Assembly: GCA_947044365.1 (NCBI GenBank)
Contig: OX345636.1
Location: forward strand, 54,849,746 to 54,913,745
Source of the DNA: Petrosia ficiformis
Taxonomy: Eukaryota; Porifera; Demospongiae; Haplosclerida; Petrosiidae
Reading direction: 5' to 3'
DNA: 64,000 nucleotides
Made by a program: the position numbers and the translations under genes
In this document: positions 21,201 to 32,762 of the stretch, piece by piece
Layout of the letters: each line of letters opens with the position of its first letter
Position numbering within the stretch: the first letter of the stretch is position 1
Notes under the pieces: model-generated
The model's database searches: none
Told to the model about the DNA's origin: nothing
What the model saw: only the letters and a program-made list of their open reading frames with translations

Positions 21201-24200
21201 TTAGATGCTTATAGTGTATTGTGAATTCAATTCTATACTTACCCTGTAATCATTAATGTACTTAAGTATGTCTTTAGGATACGAATACTCCGAAAGATCT
21301 GCATAAGCTTTTTGTCTGCATATGAATATGATTCTGTCTTTTGGATAGTGGTACTTGGACAACTCTTGTGAACAGTGATCCGGTAATATCATTTTTATTG
21401 CGCTATTCGCATTCTTCATTACACTATCGGCTAATAACTTAGCTTTATCAGAACTCATGTATTTAGAGTATAAAGCAATTATCTTTAATGCAGTGTTCAC
21501 TGATAAACCATCTGCTAACACTTCAGCATGAATATGATCATCAGTGATTACAATCTCTTGTAATGAATGTTTACTTTTGAGAATTTTATTACTAAATAGT
21601 TGATAGTCTTCGATAGTCATACGATTCCAAACTAATGCTAAGGTTTGAATGGTATAATTACATGATATTCCTTCAATCAATGTTTTCATTACACCTTCAC
21701 TATATATCTGATGTAATGATAGTGTATGCAGTCCTGTATTGTATTGTAATCCTTCAGCTAAATATTGGGCAACATCAGTAGAATTTATAGATGCAGATAT
21801 TCTCAATTTTTTTACTGTACTATTCACTCTCATTACTTCTCTTATTGTTTCACCTCCTTCAGCATCCAATGCGACCTCGCCCAGTGTAAGCGATGATACT
21901 GACTTGTTTCGTATTAATCCAAACATCAGTGTATTGACTGCTTTACCAGACATGGACAGTAGTTGTAATGTTTCAAGCTGTGTGTTACATTGTAATGATT
22001 CAGCAAATGGTTTGGCAAAACCATCAACATTAATAAAACCAAAGTAAAAGTCAGGATTTATTTTCAATTTTCTCAGTGCAGCGTTGTTTATTATCACTCC
22101 AAGTTTTTCACCTTCTTTAACATCTAATGCGACTGAGTCCAGTGTTAATGATGACACACACTTGCTCTGTATTAATCCATTCATCAACATATTTACTACT
22201 TTATTGTCTGAGATTGACTGTAATTGTAATTTTTCTAACTGTGAGTTGTACTGTAGTGATTCAGCAACTGCTTGGGCAACATGTGTAATGGAGTTATCTA
22301 AATTAATCTTTTTTAATGTACAGTTCTTTAATATAATACCTAATGTTTGGCCTCCTTCAACATTCAATGCAACTTTGTTCAAAGTTAATGATGACAGTGA
22401 TTTGTTTTGTATTAATCCAAACATCAATGTGGTAATCACTCCACAGTCTAAGATATTATTTAGTTGTAATGATTGTAGTCCCGCATTGCATCGTAGTCCT
22501 TCAGCTAATAGTTGAGCAATGTCCATAGAAGAAATGGTTTCAGATATTACCATTTTTCTTAATGTAGTATTGTCTCTCATCACATCTCTAAGTTGCTTAC
22601 TACCTTCAACATCCAGTGTGCAATACGACAATGTTAGTGATGACACTGAAATGTTAAATTGTAATCCAAACAGCAATGTGTTAATCATATTACTATCCCT
22701 GATAGAAGTAAGTTCTATCGATTCTAGTGATGTATTGTACTGCAATCCCTTAGCAAAAGGTTCTGCAATAGCAGTAGATGTGACTGGTAATGAAGAAAAA
22801 TTTGAATTTGCTGCCGGTACAACTTGTTTGCTAATTATAATTCCACATTGATTGATCTTCAATGATTTTAGAGTCGCAGCATTTCTTAGTCCAGTACTCA
22901 CAACTTCACTGGTACCATCTATAATAACACATCCAAGATTAAGTAAATACAATGAAGTTAACTTAGAAAGGGCTGCAAAAAGTGGAGAACAATTCAGTGT
23001 CTGTACTATTTTTTTTGATGAAACTGTAATCACTTTCAAGTTGGGACAGAAATCAAAAGATAGTTTATCAAAAGTACTGTGAGAAATACTTTCCAAAACC
23101 AATTCTAGATCAACGAGTTTCTGAATTTGATGCTGAAGTTCAGACAATAATATTAATTTCTGGGAATTTAAAGTACCTTTGATCATTAATCTTTTTATAC
23201 TTCCTCCATTGCAACGTGTTGAATGATTAACACCATCAACTAGTGTTTTAATGAATCTCGATTCTTTAATTTCAACATTCCATAAAGCTGCAGAGGAGCT
23301 GTTAGCAATACAGTATCCTGTGACATATGATTCCATGTGTGATATGATCTGTATATAAAATGTATCTTCTGTTATTAGTGATGATATGTATTCTGAATTT
23401 TGGGATTCGAACAGTAAGCGACGAAAGTTAGAAGACATAAGATCTTCCCTAGAATGACAATGAAAAAGTAGAGCTTCTTGCATTTCTGTATCCTTAATGT
23501 TTGTTAAACCTCCGTAGAAAAATAAAGCTGGAAAGTGATCAGTATGGTTCTCACTATAGTAAATTGGTACTGGTAGAAACCTTAACTTTAGGAATAACTC
23601 AGATATTATACTTGATGGAAGTGTGGACCAGTAGAGAGCAGCAAGATACTCCTGTAATGTTAGATGAAGGAAACTATATGATGTTGATTTACACTTGTGT
23701 GACTCATTATCATCAACACTCTGCATTAGACCTAGAGTGTTACAGGTGAGGTCATCAAATACATATTGCTCCTCTTCAATACCTTTAGCAGCCAGTTGAG
23801 CAAGCTTCATCAAATCATCATACACATCTTGTGGCAGGTCAGATAATTTCCTTACACTGAGTTTCTGTGATTCATACACAGGATGATCATCAACATATCG
23901 TTCCAGTAAAGAATGAAGAAAGCAACTATAGAGTTCTGTGACAGTCTTTGGTGCAAAATCTCTCTTTCCTTTCCTCCAGTACATTTGATACAAGTCAGAA
24001 ACTAATGCACAATGAAGGGGAACATACATAAGGGTCAAGATGAACTGGTGAGATGATATGTACTCTTTGAAACTTTTGAATAAATCTGAATCATTAGAAA
24101 ATTTGCATTTAATGTATTTGTCAATATCTCTCCTCGTAAATCCCACAACTTCGATGTGTTGTTGTATTTGGTTTTTAAAAGCATCAGGAAGAGTTGCAGT

Positions 24201-27200
24201 TGCGACAGGACGACTTGTCACTATTACTGATGCAGAGGGAAGTAATTTGCTTTCAAGCATTTGATGGAATATTGAAGTTTCAGTCTTCTGCAATTTGGAT
24301 AATTCATCATAACCATCAAAAATTATCAGAACTCGATCACCAAACGTGTCACGAATATGTTGATAAACAATCTCATTTACTGGTGAATCTGGAGAAAACT
24401 TAAAGAAATCACGCAAATTTGTAGCGCGTCTAATATCCTTGTCACGGAGTTGAACTAGTATCACAAGATTCCATTGTTGTAGTAGTGTACCTTCTCCCCA
24501 TTGTTTACACATCTCCCATACTAAAGTAGTCTTCCCCACACCAGGATCACCTTCAATAAGTACATTACGAGGTAGTTTTTCACCTTTATGAACTTTGCAA
24601 ATTTGTTCCATGTCAATGGACATTCTCTCTGAGACATAATTTTGCACATTTCCATGGAGTTTGGCAGTCATGGACTGAACCCGCTCTAGTGTATTTTCAT
24701 GTTTTTTGTATACTAAAACTAAATGGATGAACTGTTTGATTGAAGGAGACGGCTGTTTGAAGTAAGTAGGTAACTCATTTCTTATGTATCGAACCTTTAG
24801 GTAATTTTGATATAAACTTACCTCGTGCTGAGGAATGGAAACAATACGAGTCCTGTCTACACTACAAGATGGCAGGTAAGGAATGGATACAGATGCTGTA
24901 GATGTAGGAACGGAAAGATTTTGAGCAAAGCTATATTGAGGTTTTTGCACCAAATGTGGATAAGCTGTAGCTATAGGCATCTCCTGAACAACTGATGTAT
25001 TTGAGCTTTTAGTTTGTGAATATGCTATATCTGAATCAGGAGAAGTATTGTCATTAATTCTTGGCATTTTGAGACGGAAATCAGTATATTCAAAAGATTG
25101 TGCAGATTCATCCAGTACATTACCTATATATGATTATAAGAACAGGTTAATTAACCAATAATGTTTATTGTGCAGAAAAGTAATATATTATTTCATAATT
25201 AAGTGGTGAAATCATATGGACAGGAACAAGAGATGATCATAACTAAAACTTTAATAAAGGTGGCCTGGACCCCCAAATTCCACAACTAAATTATCCATTA
25301 AATATCTCAGATTGCATACAGACATTGCCCCACACCTTCCTACATTACATGATGTTGTCACCAAGCGTTCTTAAATGTCTCATCATCTGAGTTTCTAAAA
25401 TAAATCCTGGTTGCTTTACAAACCTTAGCAACCTGAGTATACACTGCTACAACATTAAAATTGTTAAAATAACTAATTTATTGGTTAGTAGCTACAGCTG
25501 CAAGGAAAAGTGGTAATTATAATTTAATTTGTCCTGTAGGTTGTATGGTAATTATAATCCAATTATTATAATTTCAATTTCATTATCCTGTCTAATAGAT
25601 GTACAAAAAAGAGAATAAATATTTAAATTAAATCATTGTAGGTTTCTAAACCTTCTTTGTGCATCTAACACGAGATATTAGGCATGATAATTGACTATAA
25701 TTGGTACATAATTATATCATTTACATATTCAATATAATTAGTACAAAGTAGCTATGGCGTTAGATGTATGTATCCTGAACAGCCAACTAATTGTTAAATC
25801 CTTGCAACCGTATATAGTAATCAATACATTTGTTATTTTAACAATTCTATTTTGGTGTAAATAAGAGTAATTACAGTTAGCTTGCATATGTGAGTGAAAT
25901 ACAAATTAGACCAAACTACAGGAAACATGTAAATATGATTTAGTCCAGATTCAATAAACAATCATTTTGTTTGAGCAGCTGTTGTGTTACTATGAAAAAA
26001 AGGAAGGGTAGGAACATGCAACTACTATGTGAATAATTAATAAGCAAAACCAGAGCACATGGTAAATGAGTTACTACTTTTTAAAACATTGACCACACCC
26101 ATAACATGTTAAACATAAGTAAAGTGAGAATGTCTTCTACAACTCCAAGAAGGTGTTCTCAAATTATAACAACAGCTATTCCACATCACTTAAGATTTCG
26201 TTCTTTTTTTAACCTGGCGTAGCATATCTATTCATTATGGGTTTGGTAAATATATACTAAAAATAGTAACTCGCTTAGCTATGCTCTGCTCAGCATTTTG
26301 ATATTTATATGGAAGTTATATGCACCTATGCTTTTTTTTATTGATGTACTCCTGTTTATACGTGGGTGAATTAATGTGCGTGTATTGTTAATTGATTCTT
26401 AGTAATGAACACAAAGCTGTTCAAAACTTTGTCATGCATGAAGCTAAAAATCTCTTTTCAAAGCTTAGCTGCACACTCGCTATAATTTGTGTGAATCTAC
26501 ACTTGCACATTTAAACATGTACATTGTAGTTGATATTGCAGGTATGTTCCATTAGCTCAAAGATATTAAATCCAACTATTCCAGCTTTTTATCTCCAAGG
26601 AAAGTAAAAGCAGCACTGAAAACAAACAAAAAATGTCAAAATCTTCATTCATTTTTATGGCCCGCAGGGCCATTCCTATGATTGCTTTCCCACGGGTTCG
26701 ATGTATGTTTATATATATATTTTCTTGTGTCCACTTACTCGAGTATGCGTTGTATACGTAGTTAAGAAAGTTACATCATTCCCGGGGGCTTGGTCAATTA
26801 ATGGGCGTGGCGCGTAAAAGAACGCGCGATCATTGATCAAGCTCTACACAGCAGCAGAAAGAAATCTGTGTAGCTTATGTAGAAACTGGAACTAATAGCT
26901 AGCTATTCTGCCTGAAATATATTCCTAAAGTTCTACAAGGTCCTTTGAAAGGTCAGGAGAGTAGATAATCAAAATAATAAGCTGTTGTCTTTCATGCTTG
27001 ATAAAGTCAGCCATGATTACCGAATGCTGGACACCACAAAGCAGTCATAGAGATATGTTTATCTTTACTTAAATTTGTAAAGCAATCATAGGGATGTTTT
27101 TTTTCTCTATATACACTTGTTGACATATGTACAAGAATAGCAAAACCAATAGAACATAAAGTTATACTGGTAGGTATATTATACAAAGTATTACAGGTGA

Positions 27201-28700
27201 CTAGTAAACTTCTCTACATCTACATAGCTGCTACTACTGACAAGAGAAATTATGAAAAGTTACCTTTTTTGCTTGGAGAGCATTCACTGTCTATATTCAG
27301 AGTGGAAGAACTTGCAACTGATGTTTCATATTTGGCACTTCTTTTTCTTTGAGGTATACCTATAAATTAATACACATTATGATATCTAGAGTCTGAGATA
27401 CTACTTCAATAAACTATAATTATGGATTATATTCATATATTTATAAAAATAGAATGATTTAAAGATAGTTCCCATCTGCTTAAATAATATATTCTTGCAG
27501 GTAGTAAAATGACAGCTAACTGTTATAGTACCGGTAGATGAGAAGTTAATGTGTTTAGCTTGTACAGTATATATGTTTACCTCAGGCTGCTATTGAGGGG
27601 TGAAGATCTCATATTGCTGATACATAATGAAAAGATGAGCTGCATAATTGTATAGCTAGCTTATATAATAGGTATATACACCTAAAGCTTTTACTATTGT
27701 CACACCTGCAGACTCTTATTTGATTTATAACTTTTCTATTTTATCTTCTTTCCATTCTGAATTTACAATTCATTTGCACATGTGCATTATGAATTCATTA
27801 TAGGTCTATGTCATGTCTATGGTTTCATAATGGGTGTAATGATATATAATAATTACTATTAATTACTATTAATTACTGTTACATAATTACTATAATATAT
27901 ATAATATTATAATAATTATATGCAATATATATATATAATTATATATATATATTATATATTATATGTACACAAGTTTTGGAATTATTAGTTATTATAATAA
28001 CCATCATAACGCTTACCACATTCTAGTTTCAGTTCTGATGCTTCTTTCCTCTGCTCTACCTTCTCCAGTACATTAGCTAGTTTTAATAGACCCTCTTTAT
28101 AAGTTGAGAAACTTGTATCATTGTTCAACCAGTGTTGAAACATGGAAACAGTACACTTATTTGATATACCTCTTTCGTCATTATCAATTCGTTGGATATG
28201 AAAATCCTCTATAGCCAAAAGTATACCAACTCTTTTCCAGTCTAATACAGGAATCTGTATTACCCTTTGTAATAACTTTTGATGGTCATCAATATTCAAT
28301 AGTCTTCTCAGTGTACAGATGACATTACTATCAGTTTCAAACTGTTCAACTGCTGATAACAATCCCTCCCATGATGCCTGAGGTGCATTTGTTATCCAAG
28401 AATCTAATGCTTGTTCTAAAGCAAAGTGATAGTCCTGTGTTGTCTGCGCCTCATCAAGTAAGTTCTTTCTTTCACTAATGGAGATACCTATAATACCAGC
28501 AAGCCTGTTCCATTTCTCTGGTATATTAAAACCACTCTGTTGAAGAATATTCAATGCTTTATTGGCGGTTAATTCTAAATCGATAGTAAAGACTTATGAT
28601 TTAAATCACTACAGTATCATAAATAAAACTCACCTATATCAATAGGTCCAGGATTACTCTCCACATCACCACATAGTAATAGTAATATCATCAGTTTCAT
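21201..28700 (-). CDS. NLR receptor: 2A leader, two death domains, NACHT, LRRs
   Basis: I join four exons on the minus strand: 28634-28700, 28017-28574, 27264-27359 and 21201-25123. All junctions are GT-AG and in phase, giving 1547 residues. Residues 1-22 are hydrophobic and end in a 2A consensus. Two death-type domains follow at about 35-108 (IPEKWNRLAGIIGISISERK) and 118-200 (VLDWKRVGILLAIEDFHIQR). Exon 3 encodes a Ser-rich linker with a PQRKRSAK basic patch. NACHT has Walker A GDPGVGKTTL at about 432 and Walker B VLIIFDGYDEL at about 505. Ribonuclease-inhibitor-type LRRs run from about 900 to 1500, including four copies of an 80-87-residue block. NLRs of this plan are innate immune sensors; NACHT-driven oligomerisation exposes the death domains. 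An in-frame ATG at 28904 would add 68 residues. A donor at 21240 with an acceptor near 21184 would swap the last residues for a shorter tail. Confidence 0.85.
25442..25858. mobile_element. TA-type MITE in NLR intron 3
   Basis: It belongs to the family of 9574-9935. The left end has GTTAAAATAACTAATTTATT then GGTTAGTAGCTACAGCTGCAA. The right end has the inverse (CCTTGCAACCGTATATAGTA, then TTGTTATTTTAACAATT). It is diverged from the other copies, so it is older. Confidence 0.65.
26651..27121. mobile_element. 471-bp young MITE in NLR intron 3
   Basis: It is nearly identical over its whole length to 48425-48906, apart from TA microsatellite length and a few bases. Near the ends are the inverted repeats CCTATGATTGCTTTCC and AAAGCAATCATAGGGATG. 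The 5' end also contains the palindrome GGCCCGCAGGGCC, and the centre has GGGCGTGGCGCGTAAAAGAA. There is no coding capacity. Close identity implies recent movement. Confidence 0.75.
27830..27970. repeat. AT-rich simple repeat in NLR intron 2
   Basis: AATTACTATT units are followed by alternating TA. This is simple sequence within the intron between exons 2 and 3. Confidence 0.7.
28644..28667 (-). other. 2A (ribosome-skipping) consensus DVESNPGP
   Basis: Exon 1 of the NLR reads MKLMILLLLCGDVESNPGP, then IDI and a donor. DVESNPGP matches the established D-V/I-E-x-N-P-G-P consensus, at which ribosomes release the peptide after Gly and resume at Pro. The hydrophobic run before it doubles as a signal-peptide core. 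In picornaviral and other 2A sequences the residues upstream modulate efficiency, so activity cannot be read from the motif alone. Confidence 0.85.
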
Positions 28701-28950
28701 AACAATTGAATAGGACAATATAACAGCCTCAATTAGTATTGCTTGTAATAATAACTTCAGTGATCCAATCCACCATTCATCCATTAAGTGTGATACTTTT
28801 TCATGTTCACGTGTTGTCTTTGATAATTTCTTCTTGTGACTGCCTGTAACACTGGGGCAATACCAACTACCAATAGTGGCCCTCCACTGCATTAGATCAA
28901 TCATTTCTTTTATGGAGCTGATGGTAATATTAACTGTTAGGAATTACAAA

Positions 28951-30438
28951 ATATAAAATCAATCAACCTACAAACAATTATCATTATTAAAGGAATATAA
29001 CAGAGCTGGTTTCTTTACTGTAGCCAGTTTTGTGTACTATAATACCTGAATATCAGGGCTAAAACACCTCCCTCCATCCCACCCCTACTTTCATTGCTGT
29101 CAGTTAGTATTGACATAGTCAACTGTTAATTATATCGTTTATGTATCCACCTTAGTAGTAAATGGTTTTTGTTTGAAAGCTAAGAGACAATCTTAGTGCT
29201 TCAGCATGGGTGTCATAGTGTAATTCGCACTGCTGTCACTGTGCGTGTGCTTCATAGCATGGGTGTAAGTAACGTGACACCCAAATTCACCGAACTCTAG
29301 GGTTTCTTGTCGTTAGGGTTAAAATCTGAACAAAGTTGATGTACTAATCTTCCTCCTCCTCACACTCTTTTTCTTTATCACCGTCGGGCTTCTACTTTCA
29401 CTGTGGGCTTATTTCCTGGTTTGTTAGTGATACTCAATACCATATCAAATGGTTTTCTTAGGTTTGGTTTTTCTGATATTCCCCTGTTACTCAATGACAC
29501 TGAAAGGTTATAGTTTGTAAACTTTCCATGGAACCTCTCCATTACGATCACCCTTGGGGCAAATATGTGTCATTTCACTGTAATATATAATTATTATAAT
29601 ATATAAACAGCAGAAGTACTTACCAAATCAATCCCAGGTTTTTCTGACAAGCCGCACCCTTTTCCTTGTAAATATATAGGACCCGCCCGTCTCTCTGCCC
29701 ACCCGAGCGCGTGGGCGGGGTCAAAAATGCAAAATTCGTCGGCAGTGAGGGGGCTGTGCCCCCTTCGAAACTCCGCATTAACGGGGGAACAGCCCCCTTT
29801 AAATTACCCCCATGATTGTTATTTAGGCCATAGGGCGGCCGAAAAACCATCAACTTTTTTAGCCACATTCCTCAACTTGTGCCTGACGCCAATTACAACC
29901 ATTTGGACAGCTTCGTGTAGCTAGGAACAGACGGCGAACCACGTAGGGGTGAAATGTCACATATATGTGACATCAGTTCTCTAAGGGTTAAAAAAATTTT
30001 AAATGCAATTATGATTGTATGATTTCATATAATATATAACTTACACCAGTATTTCTGCAATATTCACATCATTTAGAGAATAAAACAAGGGAAACAAGAA
30101 AGATAAAAAATATTTTCAAAGATGTAGGGACGTCCGAACAATGTCGAAAGGGTAACATAGGATGCAAAATTAAAACAATTTGATTGACCACGCCCACTAC
30201 AACTATGTACCTTCTGTGGTTTGTCAGTCACAGATCGTAGTCCTTCCTTTGTAACAAGGCCCTGACTCCTTCTGCTGTGTAAGTGTCATAAAGACTCATA
30301 ATTGTGTGTTGATTGATTTAGGGTGAATGTACATGTGTTAATTAATAAACAGCTACATTGTTTCGTTCCCATCCAGTCATGCCCACGGCGAAAAACTGTC
30401 TGGCTAATAAACAGTTTCCATGTCAGTGGATAGAAAAA
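28951..30438. other. NLR upstream region with a GC-rich island
   Basis: No supported gene is seen. At 29620-29940 the composition switches to GC-rich, with short hairpins (GGGGGCTGTGCCCCC at 29749-29763) that look like mobile-element debris. At 29955-29972 there is a perfect 18-bp palindrome, TGTCACATATATGTGACA. Reading frames in the island (29620-29924) are by-products of composition. Confidence 0.5.
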
Positions 30439-30750
30439 GGACTGCAAATCACGGATTACAAACTGATGTCATGTGAAAGTGCAGGGCATCATGTGATACT
30501 TATATTGCTTGGGTGGTTATAAAAAGAAGAATAAGAAATGAAGAAATAGAAACAGGAAACAAGGAAACACAACTGCACTCGGTAGCTAGAGGGCATTAGC
30601 CACCTTTATGGAGGACTCTGTGTGCTCGTCACTATTGCCTTAATTGTAACAATCCACTAAAGCTAATTTAATGACATTTATTATGTGCTTATCACATGAT
30701 TTTAACAAAATTCATAGTTCATTTGATCTGTAATTCTTGATTCGCAGTCC
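30439..30750. mobile_element. MITE with GGACTGCAAATCA ends, copy 2
   Basis: It is about 312 bp long and is the partner of 15960-16304. The ends GGACTGCAAATCACGGATTA and TAATTCTTGATTCGCAGTCC are inverted repeats of roughly 22 bp. The interior has the shared CTGCACTCGGTAGCTAGAGG. Confidence 0.7.
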
Positions 30751-30992
30751 ATGTTTTCTAACTACCCCTTCCATGTTCTGAGGGTACAAATGTGCATGTG
30801 CTTCATATTATTATTATTACTATGATTATCAAAAAAATGGTGTCCAATTCGAGATGAAACTGTCTTAATTCTTTCATAGTACTTGGCTCGGTAATTAAAC
30901 AATTTTACTATGAATGCGATTGGAATGGTGCTAGAATCAATGTGATAGTGCAACAAGCAAAAACATGATTTGTCTGAAAATGAATAATAATG

Positions 30993-31061
30993 CTAGTCTT
31001 GTTTAGCCAGCCCTTACCCTCTAAATGAGAGAGGAGCTAGGGACTGGTTGAGCAAGACTAG
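30993..31061. repeat. Hairpin CTAGTCTTG...CAAGACTAG
   Basis: CTAGTCTTGTTTAGCCAGCC is mirrored by GGACTGGTTGAGCAAGACTAG, with a short AATGAG loop region. It is probably a small foldback element. The rest of 30751-31399 shows nothing further. Confidence 0.6.
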
Positions 31062-31399
31062 ATTTTGCCACTCACCTAGCCTGTTCTTTACTTTAATGAC
31101 AATGTTTGGCCATCTAGAAGATGTTGGTAATCATAAAACACTAGATATGAAAAGGTATGTGTGTATTAAACGTATCTGTAAATATTACCAGAGACTGCAG
31201 CCCATCAGTTGCAATTGAAATGTATGGGCATCCATGTTTTTTTCCAAGCCATCCTTACATAGAGAGTACCACCGTGTACTCAGTGATACTTAGTGTAACA
31301 GATTAATACTCATGGCAACAAAAGTAAAAAATAAACCGAAGGTAAAAACAAAACAAGTGTAGGTCAAAATAGTTTTAAATAGATTTTAAAGTTGGTTCA

Positions 31400-32550
31400 A
31401 TTAGACAGCTCTAGGGCACTCTTCCCTCAGATGTCGTGAGGGTGATATCCATCCCGTATATTGAATGGTGAAGGAAGGATCGGCTACCTCGCAAGCACAT
31501 GATGGATGATCTGAGTGCATGCAGTGAAGGACAATCGACATCTTAGCCATCCCATCACAATTGAGTGTGGATGTTGCCTTTTCAGCAAGATCATAACTGC
31601 AAGCCGTTATAGAAGCTGGTTGCCTCTTGTCCCATTCTTCCAATGTTGGAGAAGACCAGGGGAGTAAACACTCTATGCTCCACTGCCCATAATCTCGTTT
31701 TTTTTTGTTTTTTTTTTGCGTTCATGTTTCCTTTAGACAGAAGAGGTCCCTGTAGAGCGGTTTCTGTGAATGTTTTGAAACCTAGAGCAGCACCGAGGTG
31801 TCGCTTGCCATGAATGGCGATGTGTACATCAGTATCTGCAAACAGTTGAGTGGCATGTGCTTTGTGCTCTTGTTTTACCACCAAATAGGTCTTGGATCCA
31901 TTGGGATGGGACCCAACCCAAATATGGGTCCCTGATCAGATAAATCATCCCACCATACTTGGAGATCTCTACTGGTGGAAGCACCAGTTGCATTGTCAGC
32001 ATACCAAACTTGGTGAACATCTGGGCATCGAAATCTTAGCTGATCGATGAGAGGGGTTATCGCCAGAGCATACATGGACATTGCCGAAGGATCTCTTTGT
32101 GTAGTGCCTTCTGTGGACTGGATTTCACTACTTCCTGTTATGAAAAGTCTGACTGGAGCTCTGTAGGTGTTTTTTTAGTACCTTGGCCAATGATGGACAA
32201 TTAGTACTGATGTTATGGAGTGCGGCTTTATGGTTCAATGAGTTAAAGGCATTAGTAGCTGCCTCACATCCTTCGTCTTGGCCTGCACACAACTGCAATG
32301 AGCCTGCAGCCTCTTCCACATCAGATCCAACAATTCTCAGGATGGCTTTGCAAAGATTCGTCTTGGGACCTCACCAACGCCAATATGTCTCACACCTGTG
32401 CACTTATCAAGGGGAATAAGGCAGCATGTCACAAAGGCACTCAGGGTTGACGTACATGTAGGTAGTGGCAATGTGTCAGCCAACGCTCGCAAGGGCTGTA
32501 ACAGTCACGTCAACCTTGCCTACCAATTATTGCAAATACAGCATGCACCA
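31400..32550 (-). pseudogene. Dead reverse transcriptase of a distinct retroelement
   Basis: On the minus strand, in shifting frames, it reads: PLDKCTGVRHIGVGEVPRRI near 32420; EEAAGSLQLCAGQDEGCEAA near 32300; NAFNSLNHKAALHNIS near 32250; SMYALAITPLIDQL near 32075; VHQVWYADNATGAS near 32000; then LQVWWDDLSDQGPIFG; and HGKRHLGAALGF near 31800. The order fits one reverse-transcriptase family common in invertebrate genomes. I suspect a DIRS/Ngaro-like or related retroelement but cannot fix it. The catalytic YADD is YADN, the linker before NAFN is deleted and several frameshifts occur. The remnant ends about 200 bp before furin gene 1. Confidence 0.7.
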
Positions 32551-32691
32551 AAGTCTGCAAGAGAATGTGGTTTATTTCTTCCAACATCCCTTTCTCTCTG
32601 ACTAGAACTAGCTAGAATACACATACGTTTTTCTAATTTGAGGTGTGGTACATCCTCTGTGTATACAGGCGGTCATAACTCAATGTATAAT

Positions 32692-32709
32692 AAGGGAAAC
32701 CCCCGAGTT
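32692..32709 (+). promoter_or_regulatory. Element conserved upstream of both furin genes
   Basis: AAGGGAAACCCCCGAGTT lies 54-71 bp before the ATG of furin gene 1. AAAGGGACTCCCCCGCCAA lies at a similar distance before gene 2. Little else around the two start sites is alike, which suggests a kept promoter or leader element. An upstream AACTCAATGTATAATAAGGG could supply a TATA-like signal. Confidence 0.4.
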
Positions 32710-32762
32710 AACCTCAAAGCGTGACTGGTGTAATTTGCTGCCGAGTAATTTGCCGAGTAAAG

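Noticed and set aside
21739..23082. Plus-strand frames of 76-143 codons
   Set aside because: They are antisense shadows of the long NLR exon; their repeats mirror the LRR duplication.
27264..27359. Exon 3 basic patch as a functional substrate for the neighbouring furins
   Set aside because: PQRKRSAK lacks a clear R-x-K/R-R site in the secretory compartment, and adjacency alone is no evidence; kept only as a remark.
29620..29924. Overlapping frames in the GC-rich island
   Set aside because: They are explained by local composition and hairpins; no domain or conservation is visible.
15960..30750. The GACTGCA MITE pair considered as a tRNA-derived SINE
   Set aside because: GGTAGCTAGAGG resembles box A but does not fit the consensus, no box B is seen at the right spacing, and inverted ends fit a DNA element better.
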